Shown piece after piece: positions 1-4,413 of a stretch of 9,339 nt of DNA. Below the pieces are notes generated by a model. That model made no database searches. It was not told the origin of the DNA and saw nothing but the letters and a program-made list of their open reading frames with translations. The first letter of the stretch is position 1; each line of letters begins with the position of its first letter. The position numbers and the translations under genes are program-made. This DNA comes from an uncultured Bacillota bacterium (GTDB lineage: Bacteria; Bacillota; Clostridia; Christensenellales; UBA1242), in assembly GCA_937889705.1 (NCBI GenBank), contig CALBYO010000121.1, positions 1 to 9,339 on the forward strand, read 5' to 3'.

Positions 1-20
1 CAAGGGGTTTTACCCCAATT

Positions 21-57
21 TGAAAAACCACGGGTTTTACCCGTGGATTTTTATTTT
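21..57. terminator. Bidirectional intrinsic terminator
   Basis: A perfect 7-bp stem CCACGGG (28-34) / CCCGTGG (40-46) closes a TTTTA loop. ATTTTTATTTT follows on the plus strand, and an A-run at 23-27 gives a U-run on the minus strand. It can end the membrane-protein gene, whose stop codon lies only 5 nt away, and also a plus-strand gene to the left of the window. A smaller hairpin with the same loop, GGGG TTTTA CCCC (4-16), lies just before it. Confidence 0.8.
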
Positions 58-578
58 AAAAATATTTCGTTAATGTTGCCTTTAAAATCTTTTTCCTGCT
101 TAAATGTGAAAAGCCTTTGATTTTCAACCACTTTGTCGCCAATTTTGTATGTCACTTCATAAGTGCTGAAACCAATGATGTTTAGAAATGGATTTATATA
201 ATAGAAATCATTTTTGAGATATACCATTCCAAGCATTATTAAAATTAAAACATATACAAGCGCCATGCTGATAAATTCCAATTCAAACGCGACTGCAAAC
301 AAAACAAATATAGGAAAGTATGGCAAAAAGTTTTGGCAAGTTATGTTTTTGCATGAAATTATCTCAATTTTTTTAAATTTTGTTGATTTGTAATTGAATA
401 TCACGCCAATTACGCCAATAATAATCAAAATCAAATTAAAAGATAGCATAATTGAATTTGTCACATTAAAAGTCATATTTCCGTTAATAATTTCTGTCAG
501 TTCTTTAACAATTATTAAAAAATAAAGCGGAATGAAACTGCTTACAAATAATGAAAATTTTAAAAATTTCTTTTTCAT
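51..578 (-). CDS. Small four-helix membrane protein, possibly KwaA-like
   Basis: A 175-aa protein with four hydrophobic segments at about residues 6-26, 42-62, 84-103 and 104-121, then a polar tail of about 50 residues. There is no cleavable signal peptide; the first helix follows the basic start MKKKFLK. The linker before helix 3 has the pattern KIEIISCKNIT, and the tail begins YYINPFLNIIGFSTYEVTY. From memory, this motif (INPxLNxxG[YF]xxYE) occurs in a family of small Firmicutes membrane proteins, some of which are labelled KwaA, the membrane part of the Kiwa anti-phage system. I could not check this. No KwaB-like gene is next to it: a terminator follows directly and a Nudix gene is divergent upstream, so the gene stands alone. 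No clear Shine-Dalgarno precedes the ATG. The function is unknown; the membrane location is well supported. Confidence 0.75.
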   Translation of the reverse strand: MKKKFLKFSLFVSSFIPLYFLIIVKELTEIINGNMTFNVTNSIMLSFNLILIIIGVIGVIFNYKSTKFKKIEIISCKNITCQNFLPYFPIFVLFAVAFELEFISMALVYVLILIMLGMVYLKNDFYYINPFLNIIGFSTYEVTYKIGDKVVENQRLFTFKQEKDFKGNINEIFLK

Positions 579-601
579 GATAATATTTTTTGCAAAATTG
601 C

Positions 602-629
602 TTGATATATTCCAAATTTGTGGTATAAG
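602..629 (+). promoter_or_regulatory. Promoter of the Nudix gene (extended -10)
   Basis: TTGATA (602-607), a 16-nt spacer, then TATAAG (624-629) preceded by TGG, which makes an extended -10 element. The expected transcription start is at about 635-637, which coincides with the ATG at 636, so the transcript is predicted to be leaderless. Confidence 0.6.
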
Positions 630-635
630 TTAAGT

Positions 636-1115
636 ATGGATAAATTTGAAGAATATAAATTACAAAAGATAAAATATTCCTATAATTTGGAAAAAGAAGG
701 CAGGCTTTTTGAAAAAGCAAGAGCGGTCGTTGTGAACGATGGTAAAGTATTAATTTTGTTTAATCCGAAAACAAACGCATACACTGTCCCAGGTGGAGGG
801 GTTGACGAAGGCGAAACGGTTGAACAAGCAGTAAAAAGAGAAGCCTTAGAAGAAAGTGGTTACGAAGTTGAACCAGTTAAAAAGATATGGTCGAATTTCT
901 ACGAAGTTCCGATGGAACTTGAAGGCGAAAAATTTATTTCACATCGCGTGGAATATTATTATCTTTGCACTTTAAAAAATCAAAATCATGAGGCTGCAAA
1001 TGGCATTGAAGGGGAGTACGAATGCAGAATTTTGCCAGAATGGAGCGATTTTGAAAAGTTAAAAAATTGTGGTTGGAAACCAGAGCAAATTCAAGCCTTA
1101 CAAAACTCAATTTAA
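636..1115 (+). CDS. Nudix hydrolase
   Basis: A 159-aa cytosolic Nudix-family hydrolase. Members cleave a nucleoside diphosphate linked to another group, using Mg2+ bound by the Nudix box. The full box GX5EX7REUXEEXGU is present at residues 54-76: G54, E60, R68, E69, E72, E73, G75. The strand before it, AYTVPGGG, is typical, and the rest fits one Nudix domain of usual length. The substrate cannot be told from sequence; the gene has no pathway neighbours. I place the start at the ATG at 636. An in-frame TTG at 618 lies upstream of the -10 box and would put codons before the transcription start. No Shine-Dalgarno precedes 636, which fits a leaderless mRNA. The TAA stop overlaps the stop of the convergent small gene. 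Confidence 0.92.
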   Translation: MDKFEEYKLQKIKYSYNLEKEGRLFEKARAVVVNDGKVLILFNPKTNAYTVPGGGVDEGETVEQAVKREALEESGYEVEPVKKIWSNFYEVPMELEGEKFISHRVEYYYLCTLKNQNHEAANGIEGEYECRILPEWSDFEKLKNCGWKPEQIQALQNSI

Positions 1116-1297
1116 AATCCCATTATTTCAAGATATTCATCAAAATGATGTTCACGCACTGGCATAGGTGCGTGATTTTTAAAATATAAAATCATTGCTG
1201 GCGAAATATTATGATACTCGTCAACAATTTCAAATCGTTCAAGTTCGCCATCATCAATTAGTTTTTTGATCTTCCCGTGGTAATTAAAATATCCCAT
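1112..1297 (-). CDS. Conserved 61-aa small protein, unknown function
   Basis: A 61-aa protein starting MGYFNYHGKIKKLIDDGEL and ending in a segment with PMPVREHHFDEY. I recall similar small Firmicutes proteins with a nearly unchanged 'PMPxREHxxxEY' block, but none with a known role. There are no membrane segments. A longer reading from 1387 would add 30 residues, but it begins inside the tRNA-Gly terminator and runs through a tandem repeat (LWDKLWDK), so I prefer the ATG at 1297, where the conserved-looking part begins. That ATG has no Shine-Dalgarno. A weak -10-like CATACT (1304-1309, minus) lies 6 nt upstream; an alternative promoter is GGGACA plus TATATT with a 17-nt spacer. It converges on the Nudix gene with a 4-nt overlap (1112-1115) and no terminator between. 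Confidence 0.75.
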   Translation of the reverse strand: MGYFNYHGKIKKLIDDGELERFEIVDEYHNISPAMILYFKNHAPMPVREHHFDEYLEIMGF

Positions 1298-1345
1298 ACT
1301 TTTAGTATGCGAAAATTTATTGAATATATAACATAACAAATTGTT

Positions 1346-1369
1346 TTTGTCCCAGAGTTTGTCCCAGAG
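1346..1369. repeat. 12-bp tandem duplication
   Basis: TTTGTCCCAGAG occurs twice with no gap (1346-1357 and 1358-1369). It lies between the tRNA-Gly terminator and the 61-aa gene. On the minus strand each copy holds TGGGACA, which resembles a -35 element. Confidence 0.85.
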
Positions 1370-1370
1370 G

Positions 1371-1400
1371 AATAAAAAAATGCCCATTTTTAGGGCATTT
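1371..1400 (-). terminator. Terminator of tRNA-Gly
   Basis: On the minus strand, an 8-bp stem AAATGCCC / GGGCATTT (1393-1400 with 1378-1385) around a 7-nt loop is followed by a T-rich tract (complement of 1371-1380). It starts 10 nt after the encoded CCA of tRNA-Gly. Confidence 0.85.
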
Positions 1401-1409
1401 TAGCATATT

Positions 1410-1484
1410 TGGAGCGGAAGACGAGATTCGAACTCGCGACATTTGCCTTGGCAAGGCAACGCTCTACCACTGAGCCACTCCCGC
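1410..1484 (-). tRNA. tRNA-Gly (GCC)
   Basis: A complete 75-nt cloverleaf with encoded CCA (1410-1412). The acceptor stem GCGGGAG pairs with CTTCCGC with one G-U. The D stem is GCTC/GAGC. The anticodon stem TTGCC/GGCAA holds the loop TTGCCAA, giving anticodon GCC for glycine GGC/GGU codons. The T arm contains GTTCGAATC. It is the only product of its own short transcript, with a strong promoter upstream and a terminator downstream. Confidence 0.96.
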
Positions 1485-1499
1485 AAATCAAGCATGAGT

Positions 1500-1528
1500 A
1501 ATATATCAAAAGTAAAATTATTTGTCAA
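1500..1528 (-). promoter_or_regulatory. Promoter of tRNA-Gly
   Basis: On the minus strand, TTGACA (1523-1528), a 17-nt spacer and TATATT (1500-1505). This is a near-consensus sigma-A promoter, with the start expected about 8 nt before the tRNA 5' end. Confidence 0.85.
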
Positions 1529-1637
1529 CTGTTTTTTAAGATATTTTTTAAAATCTTTGCGAATAACATAAAAATATAATTTCTAACATATTTTTTAAGC
1601 AGGGCATATAAATAAATGAAAAATTTTTCAAAAATAG

Positions 1638-1666
1638 TTGACATTAATCGCCGCATTTGTTAATAT
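1638..1666 (+). promoter_or_regulatory. Promoter of the tRNA-Cys/tRNA-Leu operon
   Basis: TTGACA (1638-1643), a 17-nt spacer and TAATAT (1661-1666), with the start expected near 1673, about 9 nt before tRNA-Cys. It is divergent from the tRNA-Gly promoter. The roughly 110 nt between the two promoters hold only AT-rich sequence with no feature I can name. Confidence 0.85.
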
Positions 1667-1681
1667 ATGCATTGCTAGTGT

Positions 1682-1756
1682 GGTACCATGGCCAAGTGGT
1701 AAGGCAAGGGTCTGCAAAACCCTCATTCCCCGGTTCAAATCCGGGTGGTACCTCCA
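1682..1756 (+). tRNA. tRNA-Cys (GCA)
   Basis: 75 nt with encoded CCA (1754-1756). The acceptor stem GGTACCA pairs perfectly with TGGTACC. The anticodon stem AGGGT/ACCCT holds the loop CTGCAAA, giving anticodon GCA. The T arm contains CGGTTCAAATCCG. It is the first gene of a two-tRNA transcript; the spacer to tRNA-Leu is 26 nt. Confidence 0.96.
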
Positions 1757-1782
1757 AAATTTTTACTTTTGGAAGAAGTTTA

Positions 1783-1868
1783 GCCGATGTGGCGGAATGG
1801 TAGACGCAAGGGACTTAAAATCCCTCGGAGGCAACTCCGTGCCGGTTCGAGTCCGGCCATCGGCACCA
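1783..1868 (+). tRNA. tRNA-Leu (UAA)
   Basis: 86 nt with encoded CCA (1866-1868). The acceptor stem GCCGATG pairs with CATCGGC. The anticodon stem AGGGA/TCCCT holds the loop CTTAAAA, giving anticodon UAA for UUA/UUG leucine codons. The long variable arm CGGAG GCAA CTCCG marks it as a class II tRNA. The T arm contains GGTTCGAGTCC. Confidence 0.96.
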
Positions 1869-1870
1869 AG

Positions 1871-1907
1871 AAAAATCCCTAAATTAATTTGATTTAGGGA
1901 TTTTTTT
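1871..1907. terminator. Terminator shared by the tRNA operon and the convergent gene
   Basis: A 14-bp perfect stem (1871-1884 / 1892-1905) contains ATCCCTAAAT / ATTTAGGGAT around a 7-nt loop, and T-runs can be read on both strands. It starts 2 nt after tRNA-Leu(UAA), and it is also the first terminator met by the minus-strand gene that stops at 1972. Confidence 0.9.
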
Positions 1908-1971
1908 ATTGAATAAGTTTTTTATAAATTTTGCGGTTTTTGTATCTTATTAAATCTATTTTCAAATTTCT

Positions 1972-3270
1972 TTATAAAATGTAATTTAACTTTGCTATTA
2001 TCGTTTCCAAAGCGTTTAATAAATTTTGAAGTTTTTTCTTATTTTGAATGACTCTTTGATTTATAATTAATTGCAAAGATGGTATTTTAGTTTGCTTATA
2101 TAATTGAGCAACAGAAGAATTTAAGTTGAGAGCATTAAAAGGGTAATCTAAACTAATGTTAATAAACTTATGAGATAATAATGTTTTTATAAAAGTAGAA
2201 ATTATTTCTAGGTTGTTGTTTATAGAAAATCCCTGATTGGTTAGTATTGTAACATCTTCAATCCTAGAAGGATTCATAATATGAAATTCAATGATTATCT
2301 TAGTTGGTTTTCCTTTAACATAATTCTCAATATTTTTTATATATTCTTCGGTCGAATCATACTCTGTTTTCTTAGTTTTATAACAAGAATCCAATTTTAA
2401 TTTTTCAGATAAAACACTAACAACGGCTTCAGATGAAGTTTCTTTATAACATTCTTTATTTTCTTTTATCATTGAACAAGAATGAGGTGCAGTTAATAAT
2501 ATTTCACTATTATAACAATTAAATTTAAATACTTCATCAGCGAGTCTTTTTTGAAAAAGTTTTTCAGCATCATAGACATCTTTTGGTTTTAGGCTTATTC
2601 GTGAGAATGCCACGACCTTTTCCAATAATTTTGCATAATCATCTAATGTTTTTATTATATTTATTGTCATCATTTTATCATCAAAAAATTGACTATTGAT
2701 TTCAATTTGCAATGTTTCAATCTTGTTTTTCCTTTTTATGTAAGAAGAAACTGTTGTTTTTGATGCTGAAAAAGGGAAATCTATTCTAATAGCATCAACA
2801 TTAATATTATTTTTATTTGCAATTTTTATAAATTGATTTGTAAGTTCTAAAGAAGCATTTGAATTATGTCCAAAAAGTGTCCCAAGTGAAATTAAAACGC
2901 TTCTTTTTTTACTCATGCCATGCAAATCAATTAAATATTTTATGTTGTTTTTCTTTATATAATTTTTTAAAAATTCTTTATATTCTGACTTTTTATCATA
3001 ATTAGCATCGTCATTACAATTTTTCGTTTTAATTAAAACAGTATAACCTAATGAATGTAATGCCATTCCTAGCGGGCCTGTGTTTATATCTGCCAATTTG
3101 TTTTTTCCCTTTCTAGTTTGCGAAACAGCATGTGGGCAAGAAAACATGACATTTTTCCTTTCTCGTCCTTCCAATAATTCAAAAGATTTTTCATTTTCGT
3201 TTATGTTTGTATTATAAAATCTTTCATAAGAATTTTTTAATACATTGTAACTATTTTCATATTTTTCCAC
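1972..3270 (-). CDS. Duplicated N-formylglutamate-amidohydrolase-like protein
   Basis: A 432-aa soluble protein without signal peptide or membrane helices, made of two similar halves. Half 1 (about 40-215) carries marks of the N-formylglutamate amidohydrolase fold, a zinc hydrolase group: SCPHAV (H47), ADINTG (D61), DLHG (115-118), DFPF (164-167) and LQIEIN (E190). Half 2 (about 255-425) repeats the order: APHS (H263), ETSSE (277-281), EFH (H330), DYPF (375-378) and LQLIIN, where Ile402 replaces the Glu. Distances match: 70 then 73 residues in half 1, 67 then 72 in half 2. Half 1 may be active; half 2 looks degenerate and may be structural or bind a ligand. The substrate is unknown and no histidine-degradation gene is near. 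The start is GTG at 3270, with a consensus -10 just upstream and no Shine-Dalgarno. The gene is visibly more AT-rich than the chaperone operon, suggesting accessory origin. Confidence 0.8.
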   Translation of the reverse strand: MEKYENSYNVLKNSYERFYNTNINENEKSFELLEGRERKNVMFSCPHAVSQTRKGKNKLADINTGPLGMALHSLGYTVLIKTKNCNDDANYDKKSEYKEFLKNYIKKNNIKYLIDLHGMSKKRSVLISLGTLFGHNSNASLELTNQFIKIANKNNINVDAIRIDFPFSASKTTVSSYIKRKNKIETLQIEINSQFFDDKMMTINIIKTLDDYAKLLEKVVAFSRISLKPKDVYDAEKLFQKRLADEVFKFNCYNSEILLTAPHSCSMIKENKECYKETSSEAVVSVLSEKLKLDSCYKTKKTEYDSTEEYIKNIENYVKGKPTKIIIEFHIMNPSRIEDVTILTNQGFSINNNLEIISTFIKTLLSHKFINISLDYPFNALNLNSSVAQLYKQTKIPSLQLIINQRVIQNKKKLQNLLNALETIIAKLNYIL

Positions 3271-3276
3271 AATTAT

Positions 3277-3295
3277 ATTATAACATATATGTTAT
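3277..3295 (-). promoter_or_regulatory. Extended -10 promoter with overlapping palindrome
   Basis: On the minus strand, TGTTATAAT is a consensus extended -10, with TATAAT at 3277-3282, six nt before the GTG start. No convincing -35 is visible. A perfect 16-bp palindrome, ATAACATATATGTTAT (3280-3295), overlaps the -10 and the spacer and could be an operator for a dimeric regulator. This is inferred from position only. Confidence 0.6.
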
Positions 3296-3388
3296 CAATT
3301 TGTATTGAAATTTCTATAAATTTTAAAACGCTATACACTAGGTTTTATCGCTTTGTTGAAAAAAATCAAGATTTAGGATATGAAAGAT

Positions 3389-3425
3389 AATAAAAATGCC
3401 AAGAAGTTTTCTTGGCATTTTTATT
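3389..3425. terminator. Bidirectional terminator downstream of tRNA-Leu(CAA)
   Basis: A perfect 17-bp inverted repeat with core AATGCCAAGAA / TTCTTGGCATT (3389-3405 / 3409-3425) and a 3-nt loop, with T-runs on both strands. On the minus strand it is the first terminator after tRNA-Leu(CAA), so that transcript would carry a trailer of more than 200 nt. No plus-strand gene upstream needs it. The gene-free stretch 3296-3388 shows nothing else I can name. Confidence 0.85.
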
Positions 3426-3645
3426 ATATAATTTTGCCACTGGCATTTTTAACGCTTAGTTCGAGTTCCGTATCTATATAATTTTTCCTATTATATATCT
3501 TCGTAGCAATCACTTCGCATGAGAGTACCGACCGAAATTGTACTACAATTTCGCGTTTGGTCGGTAATAAGCAAATTGCGGGCATCAATGCGCTGCATTT
3601 TTTGTATAAACAAAAAATCGAGCTAAAAGCCCGACAATTTGCGTT
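3426..3645 (-). other. Gene-free structured region downstream of tRNA-Leu(CAA)
   Basis: These 220 nt hold no credible gene but several strong inverted repeats. (a) TATATAAT (3475-3482) pairs with ATTATATA (3490-3497). (b) TACCGACC+GAAATTGT (3526-3541) pairs with ACAATTTC and GGTCGGTA (3545-3552, 3559-3566): 16 bp around a 3-nt loop, with one 6-nt bulge GCGTTT. (c) GCAAATTG+CGGGC (3571-3583) pairs with GCCCG-a-CAATTTGC (3629-3642), 13 bp with one bulged base. Inside (c) lie TTTTTTGT/ACAAAAAA (3598-3605/3610-3617) and a small ATGC GCT GCAT. As the minus-strand trailer of tRNA-Leu it could fold into a compact RNA. It could instead be a small palindromic repeat element or decayed insertion. I do not recognise a known RNA family. 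Confidence 0.55.
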
Positions 3646-3731
3646 TGGTGCCGAAGGAGGGACTCGAACCCTCATGAGGTTGCCCTCGGCGGATTTTGAG
3701 TCCGCTCCGTCTACCATTCCAGCACTTCGGC
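3646..3731 (-). tRNA. tRNA-Leu (CAA)
   Basis: 86 nt with encoded CCA (3646-3648). The acceptor stem GCCGAAG pairs with CTTCGGC. The anticodon stem GCGGA/TCCGC holds the loop CTCAAAA, giving anticodon CAA for UUG codons. The long variable arm, about CGAGGGCAACCTC, marks class II. The T arm contains GGGTTCGAGTCCC. It is the second leucine tRNA in the window and differs clearly in body sequence from the UAA one. Its 3' end is followed by a near-copy of its own flank (see findings). Confidence 0.95.
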
Positions 3732-3747
3732 TTATGCAACTGCGTCT

Positions 3748-3776
3748 ATATTATCATACTTTTTTTAAAATTGCAA
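3748..3776 (-). promoter_or_regulatory. Promoter of tRNA-Leu(CAA)
   Basis: On the minus strand, TTGCAA (3771-3776), a 17-nt spacer and TAATAT (3748-3753), with the start expected about 10 nt before the tRNA. It begins 7 nt beyond the stop of the Cys-rich gene, with no terminator between, so some read-through from that gene is possible. Confidence 0.75.
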
Positions 3777-3782
3777 TAATTT

Positions 3783-4058
3783 TTAATCAGTATTTTTAAT
3801 TTTTTCTTCTATTTTCTTCTCCATTTGCTTTAAAAATTCTATACTATCGTTAATGTTTTTTATATAAGGATAGATATCGTCCCTTAAATTTATGTCGCGA
3901 ACTTCCCAAACTTCAAATTTTTTGCAATCAGGAAGAGTGCAACTATAAAAAGGATATAGTTTACATTCTCCACTTGGCACTTCAACTAAATTGTTTTTAT
4001 CATCAAACTTATAATATTGCCTAAAATGTTTACAAACATGACATACACAATATTCCAT
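3783..4058 (-). CDS. Cysteine-rich small protein with C-terminal helix
   Basis: A 91-aa protein I do not recognise. It has six cysteines in the first half: C4, C6 and C9 in MEYCVCHVCKHF, then C32, C40 and C45 in a stretch ending YSCTLPDCKKFE. The spacing suggests a small metal site, probably zinc, built from the N-terminal knuckle and the later cysteines. Residues 67-90 look like a charged helix or coiled coil. There is no signal peptide or membrane segment. The ATG at 4058 has a good Shine-Dalgarno, AAGGAAGG, 8 nt upstream. The gene is divergent from the XRE gene and shares its upstream region, so the regulator may also act on it. It could be part of a small two-gene accessory unit; function unknown. 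Confidence 0.75.
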   Translation of the reverse strand: MEYCVCHVCKHFRQYYKFDDKNNLVEVPSGECKLYPFYSCTLPDCKKFEVWEVRDINLRDDIYPYIKNINDSIEFLKQMEKKIEEKIKNTD

Positions 4059-4066
4059 AAAATTAA

Positions 4067-4074
4067 CCTTCCTT
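4067..4074 (-). promoter_or_regulatory. Ribosome binding site of the Cys-rich gene
   Basis: AAGGAAGG on the minus strand, 8 nt before the ATG at 4058. It fixes this start and contrasts with the neighbouring genes that lack any Shine-Dalgarno. Confidence 0.75.
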
Positions 4075-4099
4075 TATAGTAATAATATCAGAAGATTTC

Positions 4100-4153
4100 T
4101 TCTAAGTAAAATATTTTAGAAAAATTTTTCTACAATATTATTGTGGTAGAAAA
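4100..4153 (+). promoter_or_regulatory. XRE promoter with candidate operator array
   Basis: TACAAT (4131-4136) is a good -10, six nt before the GTG at 4143. Half-sites of type TTCTA/TAGAA cluster over it: TTCTAA (4100-4105) with TTAGAA (4116-4121); the perfect 16-bp palindrome TAGAAAAATTTTTCTA (4117-4132); and TTTTCTAC (4126-4133) with GTAGAAAA (4146-4153), which reaches into the first codons. This layout suits autorepression by the XRE protein, and by sharing the intergenic region it could also control the divergent Cys-rich gene. The protein-site link is inferred. Confidence 0.55.
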
Positions 4154-4349
4154 TATTTCAACAAGATTAAAACAATTAAGGCTAGAGAAAAAATTAAGTC
4201 AGCAACAAGTTGCTGATGGCATTTTGGTGTCGCAAAGGATTATTAGTTCTTGGGAAAGCGGAGAAAATGAACCGAAGGCGAGTTATATTTATAAACTTGC
4301 AAAATTTTATGATGTGAGTGCAGACTATTTATTAGGTTTGGAAAATTAA
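4143..4349 (+). CDS. XRE-family transcriptional regulator, single HTH domain
   Basis: A 68-aa protein that is almost entirely one Cro/C1-type helix-turn-helix. RLKQLRLEKKLSQQQVAD forms helices 1-2, SQRIISSWESGENEPKA covers the recognition helix and the conserved W-E-x-G-x-x-x-P pattern, and YIYKLAKFYDVSADYLLGL is the usual ending of this family. There is no extra sensor domain, so it is likely a simple dimeric DNA-binding repressor. The GTG at 4143 is the only reasonable start: it gives the usual few residues before the domain. There is no Shine-Dalgarno, and the -10 lies 6 nt upstream, so the mRNA is predicted leaderless. Inverted repeats over the promoter point to autoregulation. No terminator separates it from the hrcA promoter, only an AT-rich gap. 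Confidence 0.9.
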   Translation: MVENISTRLKQLRLEKKLSQQQVADGILVSQRIISSWESGENEPKASYIYKLAKFYDVSADYLLGLEN

Positions 4350-4381
4350 AAAATTTTTTTTAAAAAGTTGGCAAAAAATTG

Positions 4382-4409
4382 TTGACTTTTTATTTTTTAT
4401 GCATATAAT
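4382..4409 (+). promoter_or_regulatory. Promoter of the hrcA-grpE-dnaK-dnaJ operon
   Basis: TTGACT (4382-4387), a 16-nt spacer and consensus TATAAT (4404-4409). The start is expected at about 4416-4418, inside the left half of the CIRCE element. No further promoter or CIRCE is visible before grpE, dnaK or dnaJ, so this one should serve all four genes. Confidence 0.85.
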
Positions 4410-4413
4410 ATTG

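Noticed and set aside
618..635. TTG start for the Nudix gene, six residues longer
   Set aside because: It lies upstream of the -10 box and so would precede the predicted transcript start; the added residues have no family support.
1298..1387. Longer 91-aa form of the small minus-strand protein
   Set aside because: The extra 30 residues start inside the tRNA-Gly terminator and are encoded by a tandem repeat and AT-rich promoter sequence.
1638..1892. Open reading frame on the plus strand across the tRNA operon
   Set aside because: It begins in the tRNA promoter and reads through tRNA-Cys and tRNA-Leu into the terminator; the sequence is fully explained by the RNA genes.
3451..3472. TTCGAGTTCC near 3460-3470, resembling a tRNA T-loop
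   Set aside because: The flanks cannot form a T stem and no acceptor or anticodon arm is present, so it is not a tRNA and is weak even as a remnant.
3424..3799. Overlapping open frames on both strands around tRNA-Leu(CAA)
   Set aside because: Both run through the tRNA and the hairpins, have no ribosome binding site and contain typical translated-tRNA peptides.
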